Assembly (NCBI GenBank): GCA_028717785.1
Contig: JAQUND010000013.1
Location: 12,065 to 38,973 of the forward strand
Source of the DNA: Candidatus Nanoarchaeia archaeon
GTDB lineage: Archaea; Nanoarchaeota; Nanoarchaeia; SCGC-AAA011-G17; JAFCDX01
Direction of reading: 5' to 3'
Length of the DNA stretch: 26,909 bases
Shown here: positions 5,772-11,603 of the stretch, one piece after another
Position numbering within the stretch: the first letter of the stretch is position 1
Layout: the number at the start of each line of letters is the position of its first letter
Translations under genes and position numbers: made by a program
Notes under the pieces: generated by a model
The model's database searches: none
Told to the model about the DNA's origin: nothing
The model's input: only the letters and a program-made list of their open reading frames with translations

Positions 5772-6178
5772 AATTTTCCTATATAAAAACGTTTAAATAA
5801 TAATAAGTTTTTTAAAATGGGTAAAAAATATACTGCTTTATTTGTTCCTCTTTTAAATATATAGCAGTTTTTCCATAAATATTGATTTTTATTTTCATAC
5901 ATGATTCCACAGATAAAGGGTTTGTTAAAGCTTCTTACCCAAGATCTCATAGTTTTTTCGTCTTCTTGACTTGGTTTTAAAGCAATATCATTATTATGCG
6001 TGTGAAACCAACCTATGACAAATTTTGATAAGTTTTTTTCCCAGCCAAATTCTACTGAATTAGTTTTTCTTGTTCTATTAATTGAACTTTCTTTAAGAAA
6101 ACCTATTATGATTGAATTTGTTATGAATCCATAAATAGTCCAACATCTTTCTTTAAAGTCTGTATATTTTTCTTTCAT
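5768..6178 (-). CDS. JAB/MPN (JAMM) metalloprotease, Ubl isopeptidase
   Basis: Predicted zinc isopeptidase or Ubl-processing enzyme of 136 aa. The JAMM signature is present as WFHTHNNDIALKPSQED: His59, His61, Ser70 and Asp73, with a spacing of 8 rather than the usual 7 between the second His and Ser. Glu43 or Glu30 may supply the general base. It overlaps the upstream unknown gene by 26 nt and E1 by 4 nt, so it is translationally coupled to both. GAGAAGGA precedes ATG 6178. JAB next to E1 and a Ubl is the usual prokaryotic ubiquitin-like set; here it would remove or mature the Gly-Gly protein. Confidence 0.85.
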   Translation of the reverse strand: MKEKYTDFKERCWTIYGFITNSIIIGFLKESSINRTRKTNSVEFGWEKNLSKFVIGWFHTHNNDIALKPSQEDEKTMRSWVRSFNKPFICGIMYENKNQYLWKNCYIFKRGTNKAVYFLPILKNLLLFKRFYIGKL

Positions 6179-6989
6179 TTTGTCCTTCTCTCATTACTGT
6201 TATTAAACTTTTTAAGTCGTATTTATTGTCTTTACCAGACAAACAAATACCTGCTGTTATTACACTATGATGTTCGTTTTTGTTTACAGTGCTTTCATAT
6301 ATTTGACCATCGACATCATAAGTTACTATAAAATAGTCATTTTTTTCTATGAATTTTATGAATTTGCCACCTGCATATTCTACGTCTTGTTTTAATTTTT
6401 CTTTTTTTCTATTTATAACGAAATTTTTATCAATAGAAAGTTTTAGAGTATATGCAATTTTTTCTTCAATTGTTAACCCAGAGAATTTTAAGTTTTCTGG
6501 ATTGTTAGATTTTAACAGCTGTTCTCTAAGATATGTTGGTTTAGAAAAATCATTAGACTGGTCAATTTGATGGTACCATAAACTCAACCCGTCATATCTA
6601 CAAATAACTTTATCGAAGTCCATAACAGTATCATCAAATAGATATATAGGCAACATTTGTTCTATTGAAAAGCCAAGATTATTTGATTTTTCTGGTATTG
6701 CAAGATAAATATTATTTTTTTTCATTACAAGAGTGAGCCTTATTTTTTTTAGGCATTTTAAGTAAGATTCAATTTCTTGTAATTTAGCTTTTCTTATTGT
6801 TTTTGCTTTGAATTTGTCTGTTGGTTTTATTTTATACCAACCGGGAACATTTTGAGAAATTTTAAATTTATAAATAATCCCATATATTTTTGTTGTAACA
6901 AATTCATTAAAAAAAATAGGAGATATAAACTCTTGAATATCAGTTTCTTTTTCCCCTATTTTTTTTATTATGTCTAAAACATCAGACAT
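6153..6989 (-). CDS. Unknown 278-aa protein of the Ubl operon
   Basis: I do not recognise the family. The protein is soluble-looking, Lys/Ile-rich, with no Cys cluster and no membrane segment. The C-terminal third (YFIVTYDVDGQIYES...SVITAGICLSGKDNKYDLKSLITVMREG) looks like a folded alpha/beta domain. It overlaps the TROVE-vWA gene by 8 nt and the JAB gene by 26 nt, so its product is likely made in proportion to both. By position it resembles the extra conserved protein found in PRTRC-type cassettes with ThiF and JAB genes, but I cannot show homology. It could hold an adaptor or E2-like role. Confidence 0.75.
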   Translation of the reverse strand: MSDVLDIIKKIGEKETDIQEFISPIFFNEFVTTKIYGIIYKFKISQNVPGWYKIKPTDKFKAKTIRKAKLQEIESYLKCLKKIRLTLVMKKNNIYLAIPEKSNNLGFSIEQMLPIYLFDDTVMDFDKVICRYDGLSLWYHQIDQSNDFSKPTYLREQLLKSNNPENLKFSGLTIEEKIAYTLKLSIDKNFVINRKKEKLKQDVEYAGGKFIKFIEKNDYFIVTYDVDGQIYESTVNKNEHHSVITAGICLSGKDNKYDLKSLITVMREGQNERKIYRL

Positions 6990-8520
6990 ACTTCTTTATT
7001 TTTGGAATTGGGAAATCCATAATTTCATATACTAAATCGAGTTTCGATTTTCTTGTTAATAACGGGATAAGACCTGGAAGACTATAATAATCATTATTTT
7101 TGAGTTCATATATATCAAAATCTATTGATTGTCGTTTTAAATCGTTACTTAATTGTGGACTTATACTGCCTACTCTAACTATTATAATATGTGGTATAAT
7201 GTTCATTTTTTTTATATAATTATCGAATACATCGACAAATTTTGGTTGCTGATTTTCACCTTCATCAGTTACAATAATGAGTTGCTCTACATATCGGTTA
7301 TATCGAAGTAAAAAATCTAAACCACAACCTATAGAAGTTCCTCCACCCGCTCTAATAGGTTTGAATGCTTCTTCCCAAGCTGTTAATGTAGGATTTTTAA
7401 CTTTAATTTCTTGCGCCATAGTATCAAAAGCTACAACAAAAAGATCTGCTTCCATAGTTCCTGAGATAGTTGAAGCAATTTGTTTTCCTATTTTAATAGC
7501 TTCATCCATAGACCCTGATCTATCGATTAAAATACCTGTAGGGATTTTAATGGTTCCTGATTTTTTTATTTGTTTGTCTGCAATTTCATCTAATTGTTTA
7601 AGAACAGTCTCATCTTTTACTCGATTTGTTTCTTTTGCTCTTTTAGATTTTAAGGCTGTAACATTTTTTGCAGTTTTTGCATGTTCTAATTTTTCAGTAA
7701 TAATTTTTTTTATATCTGGATTGTCCATTGCTCCTTTTTCTTGTAATGAAGCAATGTTTGTTATTATTTCTTGTGCAGTCATATTATTAATAAAAGCGAC
7801 AAGAACAGAAGGAGTTATTTTTTCGACTAATCCTATTGCTATTTGATAGGGTATTTTGTGTTCGACAATAAGACTTGCTGATTTTTCTGATGTTTCAGCA
7901 TTAATTATTTTTTTAAAGATAGACAATTTACTGTCTTCAGGTATTTTTTCATCAAAAAGAATAGCTTGTGCTCTTTTTGAAGGTTTTAATTGAATACTAA
8001 CATATAAATGTTTTAAATCTTTAAAGTTCTTTAAAGCTATAGAATCAAATCTATTATTATCAATTTCAAGCCACTTCAAATAGTTTGAAATTTCAGTTTT
8101 TAAACTATTTGGAATATTTTTTATGATTCCAACAACTTTATTGTTGTTTTTTATTTCATCAACTGTTTTTTTACCAAGTTTTATTTTTTTACCTGTTTTT
8201 TCGCGTATTACGATTTTTTTCCCTTTTATAAAACCAATTATTTTTGATTTCATAAAAATAGCTTGTTGTTGAAAAAGCGCAATACCTGCTTCTCTATTTT
8301 CTAAAAAAGGATCAGTAAGAAGCATAGATGTAAAAACTTCATTATGATCTCTTAAATCACCGTTTTTCTTATACCAAGAAGCTAAGTGGCTATAGAAAAT
8401 TGGGTCTTTTTCTCTCATTTCTGAATGAATTTTTTTTAATTCATTTGTATCACGATGAGGACATGTCATAAATGAGTTAAGAATATCTACTCTGATATCT
8501 TTCTCGTTACTTATAGACAT
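6982..8520 (-). CDS. Ro60-like TROVE-vWA RNA-binding protein
   Basis: Predicted Ro/Rsr-type protein that would bind Y RNAs and misfolded RNAs. Residues ~1-300 are alpha-helical with HEAT-like repeats, including AQAILFDEKIPEDSK, IVEHKIPYQIAIG and MTAQEIITNIASLQEKGA, which match TROVE patterns. Residues ~325-510 are a von Willebrand A domain with a complete MIDAS: DRSGS (Asp333, Ser335, Ser337), GGGTS (Thr395) and VTDEG (Asp419). At 512 aa it is the usual Ro length. Its ribosome binding site GGGGAGG is formed by the last Gly codons of the Ubl gene, 3 nt upstream. It ends in TGA overlapping the next gene. Bacterial Ro acts with Y RNAs and nucleases and is often encoded near rtcB, which is present here. 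Confidence 0.8.
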   Translation of the reverse strand: MSISNEKDIRVDILNSFMTCPHRDTNELKKIHSEMREKDPIFYSHLASWYKKNGDLRDHNEVFTSMLLTDPFLENREAGIALFQQQAIFMKSKIIGFIKGKKIVIREKTGKKIKLGKKTVDEIKNNNKVVGIIKNIPNSLKTEISNYLKWLEIDNNRFDSIALKNFKDLKHLYVSIQLKPSKRAQAILFDEKIPEDSKLSIFKKIINAETSEKSASLIVEHKIPYQIAIGLVEKITPSVLVAFINNMTAQEIITNIASLQEKGAMDNPDIKKIITEKLEHAKTAKNVTALKSKRAKETNRVKDETVLKQLDEIADKQIKKSGTIKIPTGILIDRSGSMDEAIKIGKQIASTISGTMEADLFVVAFDTMAQEIKVKNPTLTAWEEAFKPIRAGGGTSIGCGLDFLLRYNRYVEQLIIVTDEGENQQPKFVDVFDNYIKKMNIIPHIIIVRVGSISPQLSNDLKRQSIDFDIYELKNNDYYSLPGLIPLLTRKSKLDLVYEIMDFPIPKIKKYV

Positions 8521-8523
8521 TTT

Positions 8524-8763
8524 CTAACCTCCCCATTTTGCATTAGGCCTCACTGTTATATTACCATTGGGGTTTATTTCTATGTAATGATCGTCGAACT
8601 CGTTCTGATTCACGTCAAAATAAATCGATAATGCTCTTTTTATTTGTTCATGAGTAACAGTGTTTGGTTGTGGGTTTTGTATTTCTGGTGTTCTATCTTG
8701 ACGGAATACATCGGTAAATTCTATATCGTTGTTTCCATTATATATAACATGAATTTGAGACAT
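8524..8763 (-). CDS. Ubiquitin-like protein with C-terminal Gly-Gly
   Basis: Small 79-aa protein starting MSQIHVIYNG and ending NAKWGG, with the stop right after the diglycine, so no processing would be needed before activation by the E1. The pattern of an N-terminal strand pair, a helix (THEQIKRALSIYF) and later strands (HYIEINPNGNITVRP) fits a beta-grasp fold. It is similar in size and layout to PRTRC protein C. I chose ATG 8763 with GGAAAG upstream. The longer frame from ATG 8781 (85 aa) starts inside the palindromic CRISPR-like repeat and lacks a spaced ribosome binding site, although it cannot be excluded. It is first in the operon and likely conjugated to an unknown target. Confidence 0.75.
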   Translation of the reverse strand: MSQIHVIYNGNNDIEFTDVFRQDRTPEIQNPQPNTVTHEQIKRALSIYFDVNQNEFDDHYIEINPNGNITVRPNAKWGG

Positions 8764-8773
8764 AACTTCTTTC

Positions 8774-8807
8774 CGGTTCATCCCCCCGCGGGGGGTGCTG
8801 AGAACAT
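8774..8807 (-). repeat. Type I-E CRISPR-repeat-like unit with GC-rich palindrome
   Basis: On the minus strand this 34-nt unit starts ATGTTCTCAGCACC, passes through the perfect 14-nt palindrome CCCCCCGCGGGGGG (8782-8795), and ends GGGATGAACCG. Type I-E repeats have the form GTGTTCCCC...GGGGATGAACCG, so both ends match and the hairpin is longer by about 5 nt. Such GC content is exceptional in this genome. It shares the GATGAACCGG end with the unit at 1461-1488. No second repeat or spacer follows, so it is solitary. It also covers the upstream ATG 8781 and could mask it. Confidence 0.5.
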
Positions 8808-8841
8808 TTTCTTCTAGTTGTTATTTCTATATTGTTTTTTT

Positions 8842-8877
8842 ATTTCAATCTACGCTATAGTTTCAATCCACGTTATA
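8842..8877 (-). repeat. Tandem 18-nt units resembling I-C repeat 3' ends
   Basis: On the plus strand ATTTCAATCTACGCTATA (8842-8859) and GTTTCAATCCACGTTATA (8860-8877) are adjacent copies with 15 of 18 identical positions. On the minus strand each ends in G(T/C)..GATTGAAA(C/T), matching the 3' handle (GTGGATTGAAAC) of type I-C and some other CRISPR repeats. Further along the minus-strand 5' side, GTCGCTG at 8890-8896 matches the usual 5' start of I-C repeats (GTCGC). The middle, about 18 nt, is not repeat-like. These look like degenerate or decoy repeats, not an array. Confidence 0.45.
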
Positions 8878-8909
8878 AAAAGGAAATTACAGCGACAAAT
8901 ACAATATAA

Positions 8910-9050
8910 ACAATAAATGCTCGAGTGATAAATGCTAAATTGGATACTTTTTCAGGATTTGAACCTGAGACTTTCAGATTAGAGATCTGTCGCTCTACCA
9001 ACTGAGCTACAAAGTAATGTAAGCAATTAATGTTAGAGAGCATTTATTGT
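8910..9050 (-). ncRNA. Candidate Y-RNA-like RNA: tRNA domain enclosed by end stem
   Basis: A perfect 13-bp inverted repeat, ACAATAAATGCTC at 8910-8922 and its complement at 9038-9050, encloses a tRNA or tRNA-like gene. In the minus-strand RNA the two ends would pair, then an internal loop, then a second short stem (AATTGCT with AGCATTT, one T-T mismatch) before the tRNA domain. A stem formed by the 5' and 3' ends plus a tRNA-like module is the layout of bacterial YrlA-type Y RNAs. It lies directly upstream of, and in the same direction as, the Ubl-Ro operon. I did not identify the conserved Ro-binding helix, so this is a candidate only. The stem might instead be a tRNA processing signal. Confidence 0.45.
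8941..9016 (-). tRNA. tRNA-Arg(UCU) or tRNA mimic, CCA encoded
   Basis: Minus strand: acceptor TACTTTG/AAAAGTA, D stem GCTC/GAGC with loop AGTTGGTA, anticodon stem ACAGA/TCTGA, loop TCTCTAA (formal anticodon TCT), T stem TCAGG/CCTGA with loop TTCAAAT, then T and encoded CCA. There is a G-A mismatch at pair 7-66, an A-A mismatch at 27-43, and C instead of U at position 33. A better tRNA-Arg(UCU) exists at 4040. The flaws and flanking inverted repeat raise the possibility that it is the tRNA-like part of a larger RNA. Confidence 0.75.
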
Positions 9051-9088
9051 GTTTTTAATATATATTATTTTTTCTAAAAAGAAATAAT

Positions 9089-9463
9089 TTAAAATGTTTT
9101 TTTAGAAAGAAGATTTACTTGTAGTTTTTTATTAATCCATACATCATCTAGATTGTTAATATTATTACCCATATCAAAATAGCTCATAATTATAATTGCT
9201 TCATGAATATTTGGACAACTGTTTTTACGACTAATGATTAAATGATTATAAAGTTGATTATTAATTTGTTCTACAGTAAATATGATTTTAAAGTCTTGAT
9301 ATATTTCTATAATATGCTCCTGTGTTCTTTCAGGAGTCGTTATTAAACCCTCTTTTATAGCTAATAGATCATGTTCAGTTAAAATATTAGAACTTGCATA
9401 ATTTTTAACTTCTTTAATTTTTGTTTTAGTTTTATTATCTATTTTAAAATCTTTTAAACACAT
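9089..9463 (-). CDS. Hypothetical 124-aa protein
   Basis: I do not recognise it. It is soluble, mixed alpha/beta, with sequence such as HDLLAIKEGLITTPERTQEHIIEI and LYNHLIISRKNSCPNIHEAIIIMSY, and no membrane segment. The start ATG 9463 has no clear ribosome binding site. Upstream on its strand are TTTTGGCACC and GATATAAT, the latter close to a -10 box. It is divergent from the 9545 gene, so 9464-9544 holds promoters for both. Confidence 0.7.
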   Translation of the reverse strand: MCLKDFKIDNKTKTKIKEVKNYASSNILTEHDLLAIKEGLITTPERTQEHIIEIYQDFKIIFTVEQINNQLYNHLIISRKNSCPNIHEAIIIMSYFDMGNNINNLDDVWINKKLQVNLLSKKTF

Positions 9464-9544
9464 AGTGTTTTATTATATCAAATGTTTATTGAAAGGTGCC
9501 AAAATTAATATATAAAAAACCAAATTCAAAATAGGAGGTGTTTT
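9464..9544. promoter_or_regulatory. Divergent promoter region
   Basis: The region lies between two divergent genes. For the minus gene, TTGGCA and TATAAT are separated by 19 nt. For the plus gene, AATATATAAAAAACC lies ahead of a strong AGGAGG-type ribosome binding site at 9534-9539. Confidence 0.4.
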
Positions 9545-9793
9545 ATGTTTGATTTACAAAATTTTATAAGATCTAAGAGTTTTGACGAAGAAACAAAATT
9601 TAAACTTTTTGAAATTTTTAGATTAGAAAATAAAGAACAAATTTTTGAAGAATTAATAAATTTTATTGAGTGTAATTGTTGTAATGATGATTGTAACGAT
9701 ATATACGATGATATTATTTCTTTTGAAAATAGAATAGGAGAATTAGAAAAAGAAATAAGTCTTTTTAAAGAAAAGATAAATCTTAAATCTTAA
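9545..9793 (+). CDS. Hypothetical 82-aa acidic coiled-coil protein
   Basis: Strong ribosome binding site (AGGAGG) 5-6 nt before ATG 9545. The N half is helical and acidic, the middle has a Cys/Asp cluster (ECNCCNDDCNDIYDD, four Cys) that could bind a metal, and the C-terminal ~25 residues (ENRIGELEKEISLFKEKI) form heptads typical of a short coiled coil. The 3' end overlaps the convergent 9790 gene by a few bases. No family recognised. Confidence 0.75.
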   Translation: MFDLQNFIRSKSFDEETKFKLFEIFRLENKEQIFEELINFIECNCCNDDCNDIYDDIISFENRIGELEKEISLFKEKINLKS

Positions 9794-10272
9794 ATCTTAT
9801 TGTTTTTCTTTTGAATTAACCTTGTATTTTCAATCCATAATATTAAAATATAAGGTTTATTATTTTTATAAATATTCAGAGTTCTATCATAATTAGGTCC
9901 TTCATTTAATTCGATAATTATTTCATATTGTTCTTTATCTTCTTTTTGAGCATCTATTTGTATAATATAAAATGTTTCATTATTTTTTCTTACATTATAA
10001 TATTTTATAGTTTTAAAAGAAAAAACTTCATTAGGTTCGTCAAAGAGTATAATTTTGTTTGATTCTATATATCCTATTTTTGTTGGTTTCATTTCTTTAA
10101 TAAATTTATTGATATCTGTAATAGCTCCTCCAGTTGCTACAAGAGGACCTGTATAAACTGAACTCATTTCATTAGCTGAGTCTTCTAATTCAACTGAGTC
10201 GTAGATTTTGAGCATATTAGAGAAAACAGATAAAAAAAGAATAAAGAAACATAAAAAAGTTTTTTGTAACAT
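9790..10272 (-). CDS. Hypothetical exported protein, 160 aa
   Basis: The N terminus MLQKTFLCFFILFLSVFSNML is a signal peptide or membrane anchor: a Lys followed by ~16 hydrophobic residues. The rest is polar with beta-rich stretches (TFYIIQIDAQKEDKEQYEIIIEL). AAAGGA precedes ATG 10272. Export suggests a role at the host surface, such as lysis control or superinfection exclusion, but nothing specific identifies it. Confidence 0.7.
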   Translation of the reverse strand: MLQKTFLCFFILFLSVFSNMLKIYDSVELEDSANEMSSVYTGPLVATGGAITDINKFIKEMKPTKIGYIESNKIILFDEPNEVFSFKTIKYYNVRKNNETFYIIQIDAQKEDKEQYEIIIELNEGPNYDRTLNIYKNNKPYILILWIENTRLIQKKNNKI

Positions 10273-10382
10273 ATTTGTTCCTTTCTTTATTAAATAAAAA
10301 TATCGATTAGATTTTTTAATCTGCCATTTTATTTTTTTCTTGTTTTTATAATAAGTTTTATAAAAAAGGAGAAATATGTATT

Positions 10383-11015
10383 ATGAAAAAAATAACTAAT
10401 TTTGAGATTCTTATTAATACTATAGTTAAAGAATCAAAAAAGAAAACTACGCCTAAAGAATTTGCTAAAGAGATAGGTGTTGATTTAACGTTAGATAAAG
10501 CTATAGATATGATGAAGAAATATTTAAAATCTTCAAATGTAGTTGAATCTAAGCTGGGACCTAAAACACGTAATCTTGCTGCTCTTGCTGCAATTTTAGC
10601 TGCAGGTTTTATAAACGTTATTCAAGCTCAAGGTGAACCTTTAACAGTTAAAACTCCTTTTGGAGTTAAAACTTATGAAGCAAAGGATTTAAAAAGATTG
10701 TCTAAAACAGATCCTAAAACTTTTGCAATTATAATTGAACAGGCAGCAAAACAGCAATCAAGTTATATTAATAAAGTTTTTGATAGAGCAAAAGGGTATA
10801 ATGTTGACAATCCTATGAGTTCAGAATTTAAAACAGTTAAGAATACAGAGAATTTATCAGATGAGTTTGGTAATGAGGGTCGTTTAATTTCTTATGATGA
10901 CGGTACTAAAGAACTTGAAGGTGATGTTCTTCATGGTGGTATAAGTTTTAGAAAAAAACTTGAACAACGTGGCGAAATAATGAAAGGTATGGGACCCTAT
11001 GTTGAACAAAAATAG
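10383..11015 (+). CDS. Hypothetical 210-aa protein with hydrophobic segment
   Basis: Unrecognised. The N-terminal ~60 residues are Lys-rich and helical. An Ala/Leu-rich segment NLAALAAILAAGFINVIQA (about 64-82) could be a transmembrane helix or a cleaved internal signal, with a polar C-terminal domain after it (VDNPMSSEF...DDGTKELEGDVLHGG). AAGGAG at about 10367-10372 serves ATG 10383; an intervening ATG at 10377 opens only a short frame. TATAAT in GTTTTTATAATAAG, ~35 nt upstream, is a good -10 candidate. A virion-associated role is possible. Confidence 0.75.
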   Translation: MKKITNFEILINTIVKESKKKTTPKEFAKEIGVDLTLDKAIDMMKKYLKSSNVVESKLGPKTRNLAALAAILAAGFINVIQAQGEPLTVKTPFGVKTYEAKDLKRLSKTDPKTFAIIIEQAAKQQSSYINKVFDRAKGYNVDNPMSSEFKTVKNTENLSDEFGNEGRLISYDDGTKELEGDVLHGGISFRKKLEQRGEIMKGMGPYVEQK

Positions 11016-11038
11016 AGTTCGTAATACTATAGAACTCT

Positions 11039-11587
11039 ATGATAACTAATGTCGAAATATTTGGCGTTGAAAAAACTATTGTTGCTTCAGGTTATCCCAA
11101 AGTTATTGATATAAAAGAAGCAACATATTCTTTAGATAGAGCAAAAAAACTGTCTTCATGTAAACATGGTACAGGACATGATAATTTTTTAAAGGGAATA
11201 ATAGTACAAGCTGACATTACAGCTCCTCTTTATTGGTGGCCGCAGTTTCAAAGATACAACTTTGTTGACATTATTTCATCGCAAAGTAAAATGCATTGTT
11301 TACACAAATTTAAATTTGATGTTATGTGTAATGAATATGTAGATAAAAGAATTATAGAAATAGCAAAAGAGCATATAGCAAATTACAACAATAATAAAAC
11401 AGATATGAACTTTATGTTAATGACATCAAATGTTCCTTCTGGATTTAAACTTGCAGCAAGAATAACTACAAATTGTTTGCAATTAAAAACTATATATCTT
11501 CAAAGAAAAAATCACAAACTTATTGAATGGAAAACTTTTTGTACTTGGATATGTTCACTTGAAATTTTTAAACAATTATTTTTCTAA
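11039..11587 (+). CDS. Conserved phage-type protein, possibly ThyX-like
   Basis: The 182-aa protein carries stretches I associate with a widespread phage hypothetical: SSCKHGTGHDNFLKGIIVQ, YWWPQFQRYNFVDIISSQS followed by KMH, and a final TTNCLQLKTIYLQRKNHKLI followed by EW. The arrangement of RY, SSQSKMH and a late Leu-rich helix with QR..H recalls flavin-dependent thymidylate synthase (ThyX), and the window encodes other dNTP enzymes, but the ThyX RHR motif is not clear, so the function is uncertain. No strong ribosome binding site. The last codons lie in a palindromic terminator shared with the converging glycosyltransferase. Confidence 0.8.
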   Translation: MITNVEIFGVEKTIVASGYPKVIDIKEATYSLDRAKKLSSCKHGTGHDNFLKGIIVQADITAPLYWWPQFQRYNFVDIISSQSKMHCLHKFKFDVMCNEYVDKRIIEIAKEHIANYNNNKTDMNFMLMTSNVPSGFKLAARITTNCLQLKTIYLQRKNHKLIEWKTFCTWICSLEIFKQLFF

Positions 11588-11603
11588 AATAATTGTTTAA
11601 AAA
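11565..11603. terminator. Bidirectional terminator, 18-bp perfect stem
   Basis: TTTTTAAACAATTATTTT (11565-11582) and its exact complement (11586-11603) flank a TCT loop. T-runs at both ends suit termination in either direction between convergent genes. The palindrome is also coding: both proteins end in FKQLF. Confidence 0.8.

Noticed and set aside
7277..7846. 189-aa plus-strand frame opposite the TROVE-vWA gene
   Set aside because: It lies wholly antisense to a gene with clear vWA motifs and has no ribosome binding site.
8774..8896. A functional CRISPR array
   Set aside because: The repeat-like units are single or directly abutting, of different types, with no regular spacers and no cas genes.
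8941..9016. Amber suppressor tRNA (CUA anticodon)
   Set aside because: The loop TCTCTAA contains CTA, but the fixed arm lengths place TCT at positions 34-36.
9464..9544. Sigma-54 promoter based on TTGGCAC
   Set aside because: The required GC element about 5 nt after TGGCAC is missing.
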